Shown: positions 9,797 to 17,503 of the stretch, piece after piece
Position numbering within the stretch: the stretch's first letter is position 1
Layout: the number at the start of each line of letters is the position of its first letter
Source: Clostridia bacterium
Lineage (GTDB): Bacteria > Bacillota > DTU025
Reading direction: 5' to 3'
Length of the DNA stretch: 64,000 nucleotides
Assembly: GCA_034926675.1 (NCBI GenBank)
Contig: JAYFQW010000009.1
Coordinates: 1-64,000, forward strand
Notes under the pieces: model-generated
Databases searched by the model: none
Seen by the model: only the letters and a program-made list of their open reading frames with translations
Told to the model about the DNA's origin: nothing
Made by a program: the position numbers and the translations under genes

Positions 9797-10930
9797 TTAT
9801 GAAAGAGACGTCACGGGCATCACGAGATACGTATAACTCGGATCCGTGTCGTCCTTAACGACCATTGGATGCTTGAAGCTTATGTAACCAAGAGAGACAT
9901 CATTTCCGTCGAGAACCCTCAGGACATCTCGAAGGTAACGGGCGCGGAGAGCAACAGTCACATCGGCGTGGCCAACCATGGATACGGGGATATCCTCGGT
10001 GGCCTCACCTATCTCAGGAGTGTTGGCTGAGATGGTGAGGAAGCCCGATGCCATGCCCTCATCCCCAGTGTATACCATCTTGATGGCAGATAGCTCGTCT
10101 TTGCACAGAAGCGATACTCGGTCGATGGATTCGAGCAGCTGTAGACGGTCACACATGATCCTCGCCGGGATGCTCTGTGGAAAGACCTGCTTGTAGTTGG
10201 GGAACTGCCCCTCAAGCAGACGAGTGACGTATGTTGTGCTTCCGGTCCGGAACATGGCGTGCCTCTGCGTGACCGAAACGGCCACTTGTCGATCACCATC
10301 CGCGTTCAGGTTCTTCTCCACCTCGATAAGGGTCTTGCTTGGGACTATCACACCCACACCCGAATCAACAGGGATGGATGCTGGCATCGTGCGGTGCGCT
10401 AGCCGAAACGAATCCGTGGCCACCATGGTTATCAGCTCTCGCTCGAAAAGAGTGTAGACGCCTTTCATGAGAGCTCTGTTGTCATCGGCCGCAGCCGCGG
10501 GCGACACCTTCCGAATCATGGTCTTGAACTCACCCTCAGGCAACGACCAGGACTCTGCGGCAGAGATCTCGGGAAGTGCAGGAAACTCCTCTGCAGGCAT
10601 CGTTTTGACGCTGAAGTTGGCTCTATCGGAGGTGATCTCGACAGCTCTCACATCCTCCCGATACTCCAGAACCACTTCCGTATGGGGAAGCCTCCGCGTG
10701 ATGTCAGCCAGGTATCTGGCTGGGAGCACCATCGCGCCTTCCCTCTCGATAGTCACTGGTATGTAGGTCTCGATCCCGAGGTCAAGGTCGTACGCTACAA
10801 GCCTGAGCCCTTGTGAGCAGGTTTCCATCAGAATTCCCGAGAGAACAGGGATGGTCGCCTTAGGTGATACAGCCTTGAGTACGGTTTGAACCCCTGATAA
10901 CAGAGCCACCTTGGAACAGGATACCTTCAT
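9797..10930 (-). CDS. dnaN: DNA polymerase III beta sliding clamp
   Basis: 377 aa, normal length. Forms the ring that tethers the replicative polymerase to DNA. Recognisable stretches include MKVSCSKVALLSGVQTVLKA, the middle-domain EFPALPEI, and the C-terminal hydrophobic-pocket strand ending SYTYLVMPV. ATG is preceded by GGGAGGT. It lies downstream of dnaA, separated by the 289-bp origin segment, and leads the dnaN-yaaA-recF-DUF721 run. Confidence 0.97.
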   Translation of the reverse strand: MKVSCSKVALLSGVQTVLKAVSPKATIPVLSGILMETCSQGLRLVAYDLDLGIETYIPVTIEREGAMVLPARYLADITRRLPHTEVVLEYREDVRAVEITSDRANFSVKTMPAEEFPALPEISAAESWSLPEGEFKTMIRKVSPAAAADDNRALMKGVYTLFERELITMVATDSFRLAHRTMPASIPVDSGVGVIVPSKTLIEVEKNLNADGDRQVAVSVTQRHAMFRTGSTTYVTRLLEGQFPNYKQVFPQSIPARIMCDRLQLLESIDRVSLLCKDELSAIKMVYTGDEGMASGFLTISANTPEIGEATEDIPVSMVGHADVTVALRARYLRDVLRVLDGNDVSLGYISFKHPMVVKDDTDPSYTYLVMPVTSLS

Positions 10931-11219
10931 GCGCGCAAACCTCCCGGCCTACAGAGTCTTGAGTTCTAATTAACGGACTATACGAGTACATAGGTACATT
11001 CCGTAGTAGTAGTAGACGGGGCTGTGGAAACCTGGATAAGTCGCTTATTGCCTGCTACAGGCCATTTTAAGGCTGTGGACAGCCTGTGGATGAAAAATGG
11101 ACGAAAAGGAGAGTTGTCCCCACTAATCCACAGCTGACAGTACCGTCCACAAAGTACCAACACGTAACCAACAGCCTATCCACCAACTTATCAACAACGG
11201 CCCTGAGCTGGTGTTTGTC
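10931..11219 (-). other. oriC unwinding segment (DnaA-trios and DnaA boxes) between dnaA and dnaN
   Basis: The gap holds four TAG repeats (11004-11015), a GC cluster ACGGGGC (11016-11022), then two tandem DnaA-box-like sites, TGTGGAAAC (11023-11031) and CCTGGATAA (11031-11039). This is the order of the basal unwinding system described for Bacillus: trios (3'-GAT-5'), GC cluster, boxes. More box-like sites follow: TGTGGATGA near 11085, TAATCCACA near 11124, and TTATCAACA near 11188. The flank toward dnaN is A/T-richer, as expected for the melting side. Confidence 0.8.
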
Positions 11220-12797
11220 TCATCCATTCTGGAGCCTTGCGATGATTTCCTTAACCGTTAAGCTCAGCGCCTGATCTGCCTTAATGTCCTGCTGGATCTT
11301 CTCGCACGCGTGTATCACCGTTGTGTGATCTCTGCCCCCGAACCCCTCACCTATCTTCGGAAGAGATAACTCCGTAAGCTCACGGCAGAGATACATGGCC
11401 ACTTGCCTCGGCATGGACACGGTTCTTACCCTACTCCTGGCTCGCATTTCGGACACTTCGAGGCTATAGTAATCTGCCACCGTGCGCTGTATCAGCTCCA
11501 CTGAGATCTGCTTTGGCCGTGATGACGGAAGCATGTCCTTGAGGACTTCCGCTGCGAGCTGCGGGGTGATCTCCCTGTTGTTGAGGGCGGCAAAAGCAGT
11601 AACACGAATGAGAGCTCCCTCAAGCTCTCGTATGTTTGAATGAATCTGGCCTGCCACGTACACCAGGGCATCGTTTGGGACATCCATCTGCTCCGACGCT
11701 GCTTTCTTCTTGAGAATCGCGATCCTGGTTTCCAGATCAGGCGCCTGGATATCAGTGATCAGGCCCCACTCGAAACGAGACCGAAGCCTACTTTCCAGGG
11801 TCGCTATTTCCTTTGGAGGACGATCGGAGGAGATGACTATCTGCTTGCCCGCCTCATACAGAGTGTTGAACGTGTGAAAGAACTCCTCCTGCGTGCGTTC
11901 TTTTCCAGCCAGGAACTGAATATCGTCGATCATGAGGAGGTCCACGCTTCTGTACCTGCCGCGGAACTCGACTGTTCTATCATACCTGATTGCATGTATA
12001 AGATCGTTTGTGAACTGCTCACACGGAACGTATACGACCCGGGCCGAGCTGTTTTGCCCAAGAACATGGTGGCCGATTGCCTGCATGAGGTGGGTTTTGC
12101 CGAGGCCCACACCTCCATATATGAATAGAGGGTTGTACGCCTTGCCAGGTGCATCAGACACTGCGAGCGCGGCCGCGTTGGCGAAGTGGTTCGAATTGCC
12201 CACGACGAACGACTCGAATGTGTATTTCGGATTGAGGATAGCATCTGGAACCTCGTCCATTGACCTGGATTCCGGGGAGTTCTTCTGGCCTTGAACTCCG
12301 GAGGATGCAGATGCTCTGCCCGGTACAGATGATCCGGATGATGATCCAGTCGACGGCCTGGAGTGCATCGCTGCGGAAGATCCGGAGTATGAATCCGCAG
12401 AGGAGGCCCCCGACGTTCCGCTGAAGCCCTCGGGCGCCGTGTGAACGGCAGGGCTGTTCTCGTATCCTGCACCTGCTGATTCGTTGCCGAACGTTTGCTT
12501 TTCCCTATTGGTCTCGGAGGACTGATTCGACCCTCTGCGCGCTACGAACCGTATTCTGATGTCCCTGCCAGATAGGGATCTTAAGACTTCAGACAGCAAA
12601 GCCGAATACCTGGATTCAAGCCAATCACGTGCGAATTCGTGTGGGACTTCGACGACAAGGGTGTCGTCAGACAGCGACAGCGGTGTGCTGCTCCTGAGCC
12701 AAGCGTCAAAGCTGGGCCTGGAAAGCTCATTCTCGAGCACACGCAGCACGTCAGTCCACACCGCGTTTAGATCGTCAGGCAATTCGTTATCCCTCAC
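11220..12797 (-). CDS. dnaA: Chromosomal replication initiator DnaA
   Basis: 525 aa, longer than the usual about 450. Domain I is at residues 1-85. Domain II (about 90-195) is an unusually long Ser/Gly/Ala-rich linker. Domain III is the AAA+ ATPase with Walker A GGVGLGKTHL and Walker B LLMIDDIQFL. Domain IV has the box-binding signature GRDHTTVIHACEKI. GTG start overlaps the TGA stop of the upstream ATPase gene by 4 bp (GTGA), so translation is probably coupled. DnaA would bind the box arrays on both sides of its own operon. Confidence 0.98.
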   Translation of the reverse strand: MRDNELPDDLNAVWTDVLRVLENELSRPSFDAWLRSSTPLSLSDDTLVVEVPHEFARDWLESRYSALLSEVLRSLSGRDIRIRFVARRGSNQSSETNREKQTFGNESAGAGYENSPAVHTAPEGFSGTSGASSADSYSGSSAAMHSRPSTGSSSGSSVPGRASASSGVQGQKNSPESRSMDEVPDAILNPKYTFESFVVGNSNHFANAAALAVSDAPGKAYNPLFIYGGVGLGKTHLMQAIGHHVLGQNSSARVVYVPCEQFTNDLIHAIRYDRTVEFRGRYRSVDLLMIDDIQFLAGKERTQEEFFHTFNTLYEAGKQIVISSDRPPKEIATLESRLRSRFEWGLITDIQAPDLETRIAILKKKAASEQMDVPNDALVYVAGQIHSNIRELEGALIRVTAFAALNNREITPQLAAEVLKDMLPSSRPKQISVELIQRTVADYYSLEVSEMRARSRVRTVSMPRQVAMYLCRELTELSLPKIGEGFGGRDHTTVIHACEKIQQDIKADQALSLTVKEIIARLQNG

Positions 12798-14080
12798 TTG
12801 AAGATGTAGCCGAGGAAGTCAATACCCCTCTTGGTAAGCCTGCGTTTCCCACCATCAAGGCCCTCGACGAGGCCGAGTTCCTCGAGTGTGACCAGGTCTC
12901 TGTATGCTGTGGACAAACTGATCTCCAACTCCTTCGTGACAGTAGAAGGCCCGATCTCTCCCATCTCCGCTATGAGAAGAAACACCTTCTTCTGGCGTGC
13001 GGAGAGTAGAGAATCGAGTGTATCGTTTGATGGAGCCGACGACTCATCCTGCCTTTTGTTCGACTGAGCAGAAGCCGAATCCTGCTTCAGCAGCCCAGTG
13101 GCGGCAGTCCCGTCCGGGGATATGTTATCCAAATCCGAGCAAGGGGATGCCCCCGCTCCCTTCGAAAGAGATGCTGGAGGCCCATCTCTCCTAGGCGGCG
13201 CCCCTTCTGGGGAGGTCGCTGCCAAATCGCCAACATCAAGCTGATAGTGTTGTTGCGACGTCGACGTGAGCGCCGGCTTTGATCTGGTTTCTACCTGTTG
13301 GCAAGGATGGCGCTGGGCAGATGGCGAGGAGCCGGCCTGCTCCGTTCCAGACAAGCGCACTTCACTCTGCTCTGCCCCCGTTCTGCCCGGAATGGCGAAA
13401 TCCGCCGTTTCTTCAGGGGCAGAATGAGCAGGCATTTGCGCAATGGGCCTATGGGCGCCGCCTGGTTCTAGGCGCTGACTCGCACGCTGGTCGTGGTGAT
13501 CAAGCCCTGATCGAACAGGAGTAGGATGATTACAGATGGCTGAGAGGGTGACCACTGAGCCATGGCCTAGGTTGTCTTCGATTGTAACAGATCCACCTGA
13601 TGACTCCAGAGATTCGCGCACTATCGGCAGACCAGATCCGACACCTTTGATGCGTCGCTTCATGCTTCCCGACGCTGTAGTGAAACCTGGAAGGAAAGCG
13701 CGCTCCTTGTCGGGGATTCCGGGTCCATGGTCGGATATCCGAACCACATTTCCGTCAGGCATCACTGTGATGACGGCATCCGCGAAACTGGCATGGATCA
13801 GATTCTCTACGGCCTCGCGGAGTACGACGAAAGGAATGAGCCCGCCCTTTTCTCGGCAGAGAGAATACACTTTCGAGCTCACAAGCTCAACGAACTCGGG
13901 AAAATCGTCGGAATCAAGGTCGATGGTGCGCGGAAGTGCTGAAAGCGAATCATAAGCTGCTATACGCACTGTATACGAAGCCCTGACTTCCTCGGTTTCG
14001 GGTGCAGTAATGCTAACGTCCAGCTTAGGCTGGGCGTTTGAATTGACGCTGCCTCCGAATAGCCGTTTGAACCAGGACAT
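12794..14080 (-). CDS. GHKL ATPase-winged helix protein coupled to dnaA
   Basis: 428 aa. Residues about 70-190 are a histidine-kinase/anti-sigma type GHKL ATPase: N box REAVENLIHA, G1 box ISDHGPGIPD, and G2 box GVGSGLPIV. No phosphoacceptor histidine domain, receiver or membrane segment is visible. A long low-complexity linker (about 195-355) leads to a C-terminal winged helix (about 360-428, QKKVFLLIAEMGEIGPSTV then SLSTAYRDLVTLEELGLVEG). An ATP-binding switch joined to a DNA-binding domain is what I see; control of dnaA or of origin firing is inference from position, since it lies between the DnaA-box array and dnaA and overlaps the latter by 4 bp. I do not know a characterised homologue. 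Confidence 0.75.
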   Translation of the reverse strand: MSWFKRLFGGSVNSNAQPKLDVSITAPETEEVRASYTVRIAAYDSLSALPRTIDLDSDDFPEFVELVSSKVYSLCREKGGLIPFVVLREAVENLIHASFADAVITVMPDGNVVRISDHGPGIPDKERAFLPGFTTASGSMKRRIKGVGSGLPIVRESLESSGGSVTIEDNLGHGSVVTLSAICNHPTPVRSGLDHHDQRASQRLEPGGAHRPIAQMPAHSAPEETADFAIPGRTGAEQSEVRLSGTEQAGSSPSAQRHPCQQVETRSKPALTSTSQQHYQLDVGDLAATSPEGAPPRRDGPPASLSKGAGASPCSDLDNISPDGTAATGLLKQDSASAQSNKRQDESSAPSNDTLDSLLSARQKKVFLLIAEMGEIGPSTVTKELEISLSTAYRDLVTLEELGLVEGLDGGKRRLTKRGIDFLGYIFK

Positions 14081-14121
14081 TGAGCATTCCTCCGAACACG
14101 GGAACCGGCGCGACCGTCATT

Positions 14122-14690
14122 TCATCCACAGGCTATCCACAGGAAACTGTGGATAACTCGAACTGCAGGCAGTGAGGTTCGAAATTGGTCGACAATTCCG
14201 CAGTATTCTACGAAACCTGCTACAGCCGGTGCGAACTTTCTCGAAATGGACTTTCCTTTGCGGAGAGTTATCCACAACGTTTTCCACAGCTGTTGAAAAG
14301 TCAAGACGCGCTACCCCGCTGTTGCTATTCTCAACAGGTAATCAACAAGTATTCCACAGGCGCCTGTGGATATCCTACCGCAGCAAGACCCGGGGGAACA
14401 CCTGTTTTGCGCAGCATACACAGTGTTCGGACGCGTTTCACACTTATCCACAAGCGTTTCCGAAAAGCACCCTGCCGGTACATGGGCTGTGGATGAGAAT
14501 CCACGCTCTGCCCACAGGTTATCCACACACATATCCACAGTCTGTGCATAAAGCCGCTCACAACTGGGGATAATCACTTATGAATCTGTCCATGAATGAA
14601 AACTCCCGTTCTTCGTACACAACATAATACCAGAGCGGAGAATGAGGGTGCAACGGGAACTGGAATTACCTGAAAAGGATCTGTGGATAT
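14122..14690. other. oriC DnaA-box array upstream of the dnaA operon
   Basis: Four perfect TTATCCACA boxes lie at 14148-14156 (reverse), 14268-14276, 14444-14452 and 14519-14527. Sites with one mismatch occur at 14122, 14133, 14280, 14365, 14488, 14531, 14543, 14565 and 14682, in both orientations. Such density in about 570 bp is diagnostic of an origin box cluster, here the dnaA-upstream half of a bipartite origin. No protein gene is convincing in this stretch. Confidence 0.9.
14624..14653 (-). promoter_or_regulatory. Candidate promoter of the ATPase-dnaA operon
   Basis: Minus strand TTGCAC (14648-14653), an 18-bp spacer and TATTAT (14624-14629) preceded by TGG, i.e. an extended -10. Transcription from here would run about 540 nt through the DnaA-box array before the first gene at 14080, placing dnaA expression under DnaA-box occupancy. 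A closer promoter is not excluded. Confidence 0.5.
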
Positions 14691-14803
14691 CTTGTCTGCT
14701 TGGCGCATCATAACACTGCCTCGTGAAACGCGCCTCCCCTTTTCACCGCGGCTTCTTGTGTGATCCCTAAGGAAATGAGGCACGCAACAGGGCAGGGCCT
14801 ATC

Positions 14804-14832
14804 TTGACACCCCATGGGGCCTAGCATATAAT
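14804..14832 (+). promoter_or_regulatory. Promoter of rpmH
   Basis: TTGACA (14804-14809), exactly 17 bp, then TATAAT (14827-14832): a perfect sigma-A consensus. It drives the rightward rpmH-rnpA-yidD-yidC-jag block, about 45 bp ahead of the rpmH start. Confidence 0.9.
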
Positions 14833-14878
14833 TTACGCGGTGTACTTTCGGTAGGCTTGCCAGGGAGGATAGTGTAAT

Positions 14879-15013
14879 ATGAAGCGCACATACCAGCCTA
14901 AGGTCAGGCATCGGAGCAAAGTCCACGGGTTCCTTGAGCGGATGAGCACGCCGGGTGGTCGTAATGTGATCAAACGCAGAAGGGCAAAGGGCCGCAAGCG
15001 GCTCACGGCCTAA
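14879..15013 (+). CDS. rpmH: 50S ribosomal protein L34
   Basis: 44 aa, the exact usual size. Reads [20 protein letters not shown] at the N-terminus and ends with the basic tail [12 protein letters not shown], both diagnostic of bL34. ATG at 14879 is preceded by AGGGAGG at 14862. It is the first gene right of oriC, as in nearly all Firmicutes, and is followed by rnpA. Confidence 0.98.
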   Translation: MKRTYQPKVRHRSKVHGFLERMSTPGGRNVIKRRRAKGRKRLTA

Positions 15014-15036
15014 GGCGGGGCGCCAGTACTTTCTAT

Positions 15037-15056
15037 GCCGTCGTGCGACGGCTTTT
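15037..15056 (+). terminator. Attenuator-like hairpin between rpmH and rnpA
   Basis: GCCGTCG (15037-15043) and CGACGGC (15046-15052) form a perfect 7-bp stem followed by TTTT. It lies after the rpmH stop and before the preferred rnpA start, so it can limit read-through and keep rnpA mRNA below the very abundant rpmH message. Confidence 0.6.
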
Positions 15057-15094
15057 CCTTTCGTACGTGTTCTTTGTGCATGGGAGGCCCTGAA

Positions 15095-15490
15095 GTGAGA
15101 TACGAGAGCTTGCGTCGGAGTTCCGAATTCCGCAGGGCTTTCCGGGAAGGGCGATCGGTGGCCGGGGACTACGTGGTGGTGCACGCTGTTCCGAACGGAT
15201 TGTCCACCGTGCGCACGGGCTTCCCTGTCACAAAGAAGCTGGGCGGCGCTGTGGTTCGGAACAGAGTGCGAAGGCTGCTCCGGGAGGCGGTCCGTCTGGC
15301 AGAGGGGATCCCGAGCTCGGGGTATGATATGGTCATTATCCCTCGTCGGCGCACGGCAGGTCCGGATGTCAAATGCCCAGAAGTTGCCTTCGACCTAGAA
15401 CGCGTGCTTTGCAGGCTTGCGCTCAAGGAGCCTCTGTATCAAGGCCCAGCTGAACAGGATCCTGCTCCAGAGGGAGATGTCAAGAGGTGA
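15095..15490 (+). CDS. rnpA: Ribonuclease P protein component
   Basis: 131 aa. Protein cofactor of RNase P, which matures tRNA 5' ends. It carries the family signature in [19 protein letters not shown] chose the GTG at 15095 ([14 protein letters not shown]) because GGGAGG lies 8 nt upstream; the longer reading frame from 15035 would run through the preceding hairpin. It overlaps yidD by 4 bp (GTGA). Confidence 0.95.
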   Translation: MRYESLRRSSEFRRAFREGRSVAGDYVVVHAVPNGLSTVRTGFPVTKKLGGAVVRNRVRRLLREAVRLAEGIPSSGYDMVIIPRRRTAGPDVKCPEVAFDLERVLCRLALKEPLYQGPAEQDPAPEGDVKR

Positions 15491-15699
15491 AATGCGTGGA
15501 GCTGTTTCTCATCCGCGTGTACCGCATGTACATATCGCCTCTTAAGCGGGGCCCGTGCTGTCGTTTCGTGCCCACGTGCTCCCAATACGCCGAGGAGGCA
15601 ATCGTGAAGCATGGAGTGGCTGTTGGAACATGGCTGGCTCTGCGTCGACTGTTCAGATGCCACCCGTTCAGCAAAGGCGGATACGACCCAGTGCCGTAG
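15487..15699 (+). CDS. yidD: Membrane protein insertion efficiency factor YidD
   Basis: 70 aa. A small, basic, membrane-associated protein with the family motif [16 protein letters not shown] and the C-terminal [14 protein letters not shown], both diagnostic. It assists YidC in membrane protein insertion. The GTG start overlaps the rnpA stop, and yidC follows. Confidence 0.97.
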   Translation: MKCVELFLIRVYRMYISPLKRGPCCRFVPTCSQYAEEAIVKHGVAVGTWLALRRLFRCHPFSKGGYDPVP

Positions 15700-15756
15700 A
15701 TAACGCCTACGCGTTGGGTTCTGCCGCGCGTGGATCCGAAAGGGGGACCCGGTATA

Positions 15757-16389
15757 TTGAGCATTACAGGCATAGTTCAGAGCATTCTGCGGTTCTTCGC
15801 AGATCTCACAGGCAGTCCTGCCTGGGCCATAATCATCGTGACAGTGTTGCTGAAAGTGATGCTCCACCCACTCACTGTCAAGCAGATCCGAGTCATGGAA
15901 CAGATGAAGGAAATCGCGCCCAAGCAGAAAGCGCTTGAGGAGAAGTACAAGGGACAGCCCCAGGAATATCAGCAGCGTGTGGCTGAGCTGTACCGAGATA
16001 ACAAGATCAACCCCATGGCAGGGTGTCTGCCGATGCTCATTCCGTTGCCCGTTCTCATAGTGCTCTTCAGAGTATTGCAGGATAAGGCGTTTGTGGGCGG
16101 ACTTAAAGGTGGTGCGCTCGGGTTTTTGTGGATGAAGGATCTGGCGACTCCTGATCCATGGATTCTTCCTATTCTATCGGGCGTGACTACTTGGATGTCG
16201 ATGAGGCAGACGGCGACTGACCCATCGCAGAAAGCAACCACGATCATCATGCCTGTCATGCTTGGCTGGTTCACCATGAAAATGCCTGCTGGCGCTGCGA
16301 TCTACTGGGTCGTCACGAACATTGTGAGCATAGCCCAGCAGTGGATCATTCAGCGGCAACTGGTTGCGTCTAAGAAGGGAGTCAGCTAG
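15757..16389 (+). CDS. yidC: Membrane protein insertase YidC/Oxa1
   Basis: 210 aa, the short Gram-positive form lacking the large periplasmic domain. About five membrane segments are visible, with the cytoplasmic hairpin (QIRVMEQMKEIAPKQKALEE) after the first helix, the NPMAGCLPMLIPLPVLI segment, and IIMPVMLGWFTMKMPAG near the end. TTG at 15757 is preferred since AGGGGGA lies 9 nt before it; GTG at 15730 is the alternative. No lipobox cysteine is seen, unlike SpoIIIJ of Bacillus. Confidence 0.95.
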   Translation: MSITGIVQSILRFFADLTGSPAWAIIIVTVLLKVMLHPLTVKQIRVMEQMKEIAPKQKALEEKYKGQPQEYQQRVAELYRDNKINPMAGCLPMLIPLPVLIVLFRVLQDKAFVGGLKGGALGFLWMKDLATPDPWILPILSGVTTWMSMRQTATDPSQKATTIIMPVMLGWFTMKMPAGAAIYWVVTNIVSIAQQWIIQRQLVASKKGVS

Positions 16390-17280
16390 ATGGAATGGAT
16401 AGAGGCGACCGGAAAGACCGTCGATGAGGCAGTCAAATCCGCTCTCTCCACGCTCGGCCTAGCCAAAGAGGCCGTCGAGGTGGAAGTGATAGACCGTGGT
16501 TCACGGGGAATCCTTGGATTCGTCGGAACACGGCATGCCAGAGTCCGCGTGGCCCCGGTGGCCAAGACCGCGGAGCCGCCGTCAGGGAAGAGCGTTGCCC
16601 CGGACAAGGCCGACAGGCCGGAGAAGCTGAGGTCAGTCGATGACAGGGCGCAGGCTGGCCCTGCAGGTCGTGCAGGTGGGTCCAGAATAGGCGCTGGAAA
16701 CACAGTGCGGGCAGGTGAAGGAGAGCCATCCCGTCCATCAGCGCCCTCAGGTGCGGTTCGGAGCGCCGTCATTCCAGCTGAGGATGGCGAGGTTGATGGC
16801 GGTCGCGGCTTTCTTGAGAAGCTCATATCCATCATGGGACTGCATGCAACCGTCACTGAGCGCGGTGGTGATGAAGTGACCGTGCTTGACGTGCAAGGCA
16901 AGTCCCTAGGGGCACTCATAGGCCGGCATGGGGAGACCCTCGACGCAGTGCAGTATCTGGTTAACCTGGCTGCAAACAAGAATGCTCGCGTCTCAGGCGA
17001 ATCCGGACGCGCTAGGTATGTTGTCGATGTTGCAGGGTATCGCCAGAAGCGCGAAGAGGCTCTGCAGGACATGGCGCGCGAGATCGCCGCGAAGGTCGTA
17101 AGGGACCACAAGAGCCAGGCTCTGGAACCCATGTCCGCCCTGGAGAGGCGAGTGGTCCACGTTGCCCTTCAGGGCGTCGGGGGGGTTTCCACCCATTCAG
17201 AAGGGCGTGAACCTTACAGACGCATAGTCATATCGCCGCTCCTGGCCCAGCAGGGCGCTGAGGGCGTCGAGGATATGTAG
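16390..17280 (+). CDS. jag: RNA-binding protein Jag/KhpB
   Basis: 296 aa. Three parts: N-terminal Jag_N domain (about 1-52, MEWIEATGKTVDEAVKSAL and GSRGILGFVG), a variable acidic/proline linker (53-135), then a KH domain (GALIGRHGETLDAVQYLVN) and an R3H domain (MSALERRVVHVALQG). It binds RNA and in Gram-positives affects cell elongation and sporulation regulation. It starts directly after the yidC stop and ends the rpmH block. Confidence 0.95.
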   Translation: MEWIEATGKTVDEAVKSALSTLGLAKEAVEVEVIDRGSRGILGFVGTRHARVRVAPVAKTAEPPSGKSVAPDKADRPEKLRSVDDRAQAGPAGRAGGSRIGAGNTVRAGEGEPSRPSAPSGAVRSAVIPAEDGEVDGGRGFLEKLISIMGLHATVTERGGDEVTVLDVQGKSLGALIGRHGETLDAVQYLVNLAANKNARVSGESGRARYVVDVAGYRQKREEALQDMAREIAAKVVRDHKSQALEPMSALERRVVHVALQGVGGVSTHSEGREPYRRIVISPLLAQQGAEGVEDM

Positions 17281-17312
17281 CATGCGCTCCGGGGCGCGGA
17301 ATGCTAGAGTGT

Positions 17313-17346
17313 GTGCGTGTTTCTGTAACACGCACTTTCTTTTATG
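17313..17346 (+). terminator. Intrinsic terminator after jag
   Basis: GTGCGTGT (17313-17320) and ACACGCAC (17328-17335) make a perfect 8-bp stem with a 7-nt loop, followed by TTTCTTTTATG. It separates the rpmH-jag operon from mnmE. Confidence 0.85.
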
Positions 17347-17503
17347 CTAAGGGTATTGTCGAGATGAGGTCGCGAAGTTCCCCGTGCTGAAGCGCCAGGG
17401 TTTACGCCTAGACGATTGACGAAATGGGTACGCGCGGCCTCCAGTGAATGAGCGAGGTCGAGGCCTCGAGGCAGGCTGCGCTTGATGCCGAGGAGGTGCT
17501 CCC

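Noticed and set aside
14172-14573. Overlapping open frames through the DnaA-box array
   Set aside because: The sequence is explained by repeated DnaA boxes; peptides are repeats of the box and no ribosome site is seen.
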